A DNA stretch of 14,788 nt from an uncultured Spirochaetia bacterium. GTDB taxonomy: Bacteria > Spirochaetota > CALGPD01. A program made the position numbers and the translations under genes. A model generated the notes under the pieces. The model saw only the letters and a list, made by a program, of their open reading frames with translations, did not search any database and had not been told where the DNA came from. The DNA lies in assembly GCA_937960625.1 (NCBI GenBank), contig CALGPD010000473.1, positions 1-14,788 on the forward strand. The letters are read 5' to 3'. This document shows, one piece after another, positions 14,685-14,788 of this stretch. Position 1 is the first letter of the stretch. Each line of letters begins with the position of its first letter.

Positions 14685-14788
14685 ATGATTGACGAGTGGA
14701 TTAAGAATCCTTTTTTTAGATATAAGCCATATAAAGAATATATGGATCTATCTTTCGATCAAATAATGGACTACTATTTGTTCTGGAT
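14685..14788 (+). CDS. N-terminal fragment of an unidentified protein (runs off window)
   Basis: The frame is open from ATG 14685 to the window end, 34 codons, with GAGGTG upstream and a good promoter at 14628-14656. It begins MIDEWIKNPFFRYKPYKEYM and continues with an acidic-aromatic stretch (DLSFDQIMDYYLFW). The visible part shows no signal peptide or known motif, so the family cannot be named. Confidence 0.65.
   Translation, partial: MIDEWIKNPFFRYKPYKEYMDLSFDQIMDYYLFW

Noticed and set aside
1..14788. CRISPR arrays, tRNA/rRNA genes, insertion sequences
   Set aside because: No regularly spaced repeats, cloverleaf-like sequences, transposase motifs or terminal repeats were seen on reading both strands by eye.

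Overview
The window is low-GC bacterial DNA (roughly one third G+C by eye). It has compact operons, strong Shine-Dalgarno sites, clear sigma70-type promoters and at least two apparently leaderless transcripts. The mix of an XRE/S24 repressor, a DnaE2-like polymerase, LarC, a GGHRR-type HTH protein with a Cys-rich tail, and several orphan AT-rich proteins would fit a lineage such as Elusimicrobiota/Endomicrobia. That assignment is only an impression; no rRNA or marker gene is present to settle it.

Left edge (3-604, +): the 3' part of larC, the nickel-pincer cofactor enzyme. It is split by a -1 frame change at a run of ten A residues. It converges, with one base between stops, on a leftward gene for a DNA-binding protein with a cysteine-rich tail (606-1040). 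That gene has its own near-consensus promoter and almost no 5' UTR.

Centre-left (1101-6956): the most interesting unit, a self-regulated SOS-like translesion cassette. A rightward XRE-HTH plus S24 autocleavable repressor (6145-6810) diverges from a leftward operon of four genes: a 60-aa zinc-ribbon-like protein, a 158-aa protein of unknown family, a catalytically intact Y-family polymerase (DinB/Pol IV) with a clamp-binding-like peptide, and a 1011-aa DnaE2/ImuC-like polymerase. The 126-bp divergent region carries two operators of the same form, TAAC-N6-GTTA. One lies in the spacer of the operon promoter and the other exactly on the -10 box of the repressor promoter. DNA damage would be expected to trigger repressor self-cleavage at Cys-Gly and induce both arms. 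The two small unknown proteins stand where ImuA/ImuB stand in classical imuA-imuB-dnaE2 cassettes. A 41-aa ORF follows the repressor.

Centre (7003-8315, +): a secreted Lys/Asn-rich orphan protein, then a 52-aa Gln/Asn-rich protein with a near-consensus promoter and Shine-Dalgarno site.

Centre-right (8430-12570, -): a two-gene operon. The first gene is a 1209-aa potassium channel with a possible CheW-like N-terminal domain, about 600 residues of acidic low-complexity sequence, a coiled coil, a 2-TM pore with TVGYGD and a cytosolic RCK domain. It overlaps by 11 nt a separate cyclic-nucleotide-binding-domain protein. Upstream is a perfect 11-bp inverted repeat plus an extra half-site.

Right (12822-14788, +): an orphan five-TM protein, about 830 bp with no convincing gene, and the start of another gene behind a good promoter.
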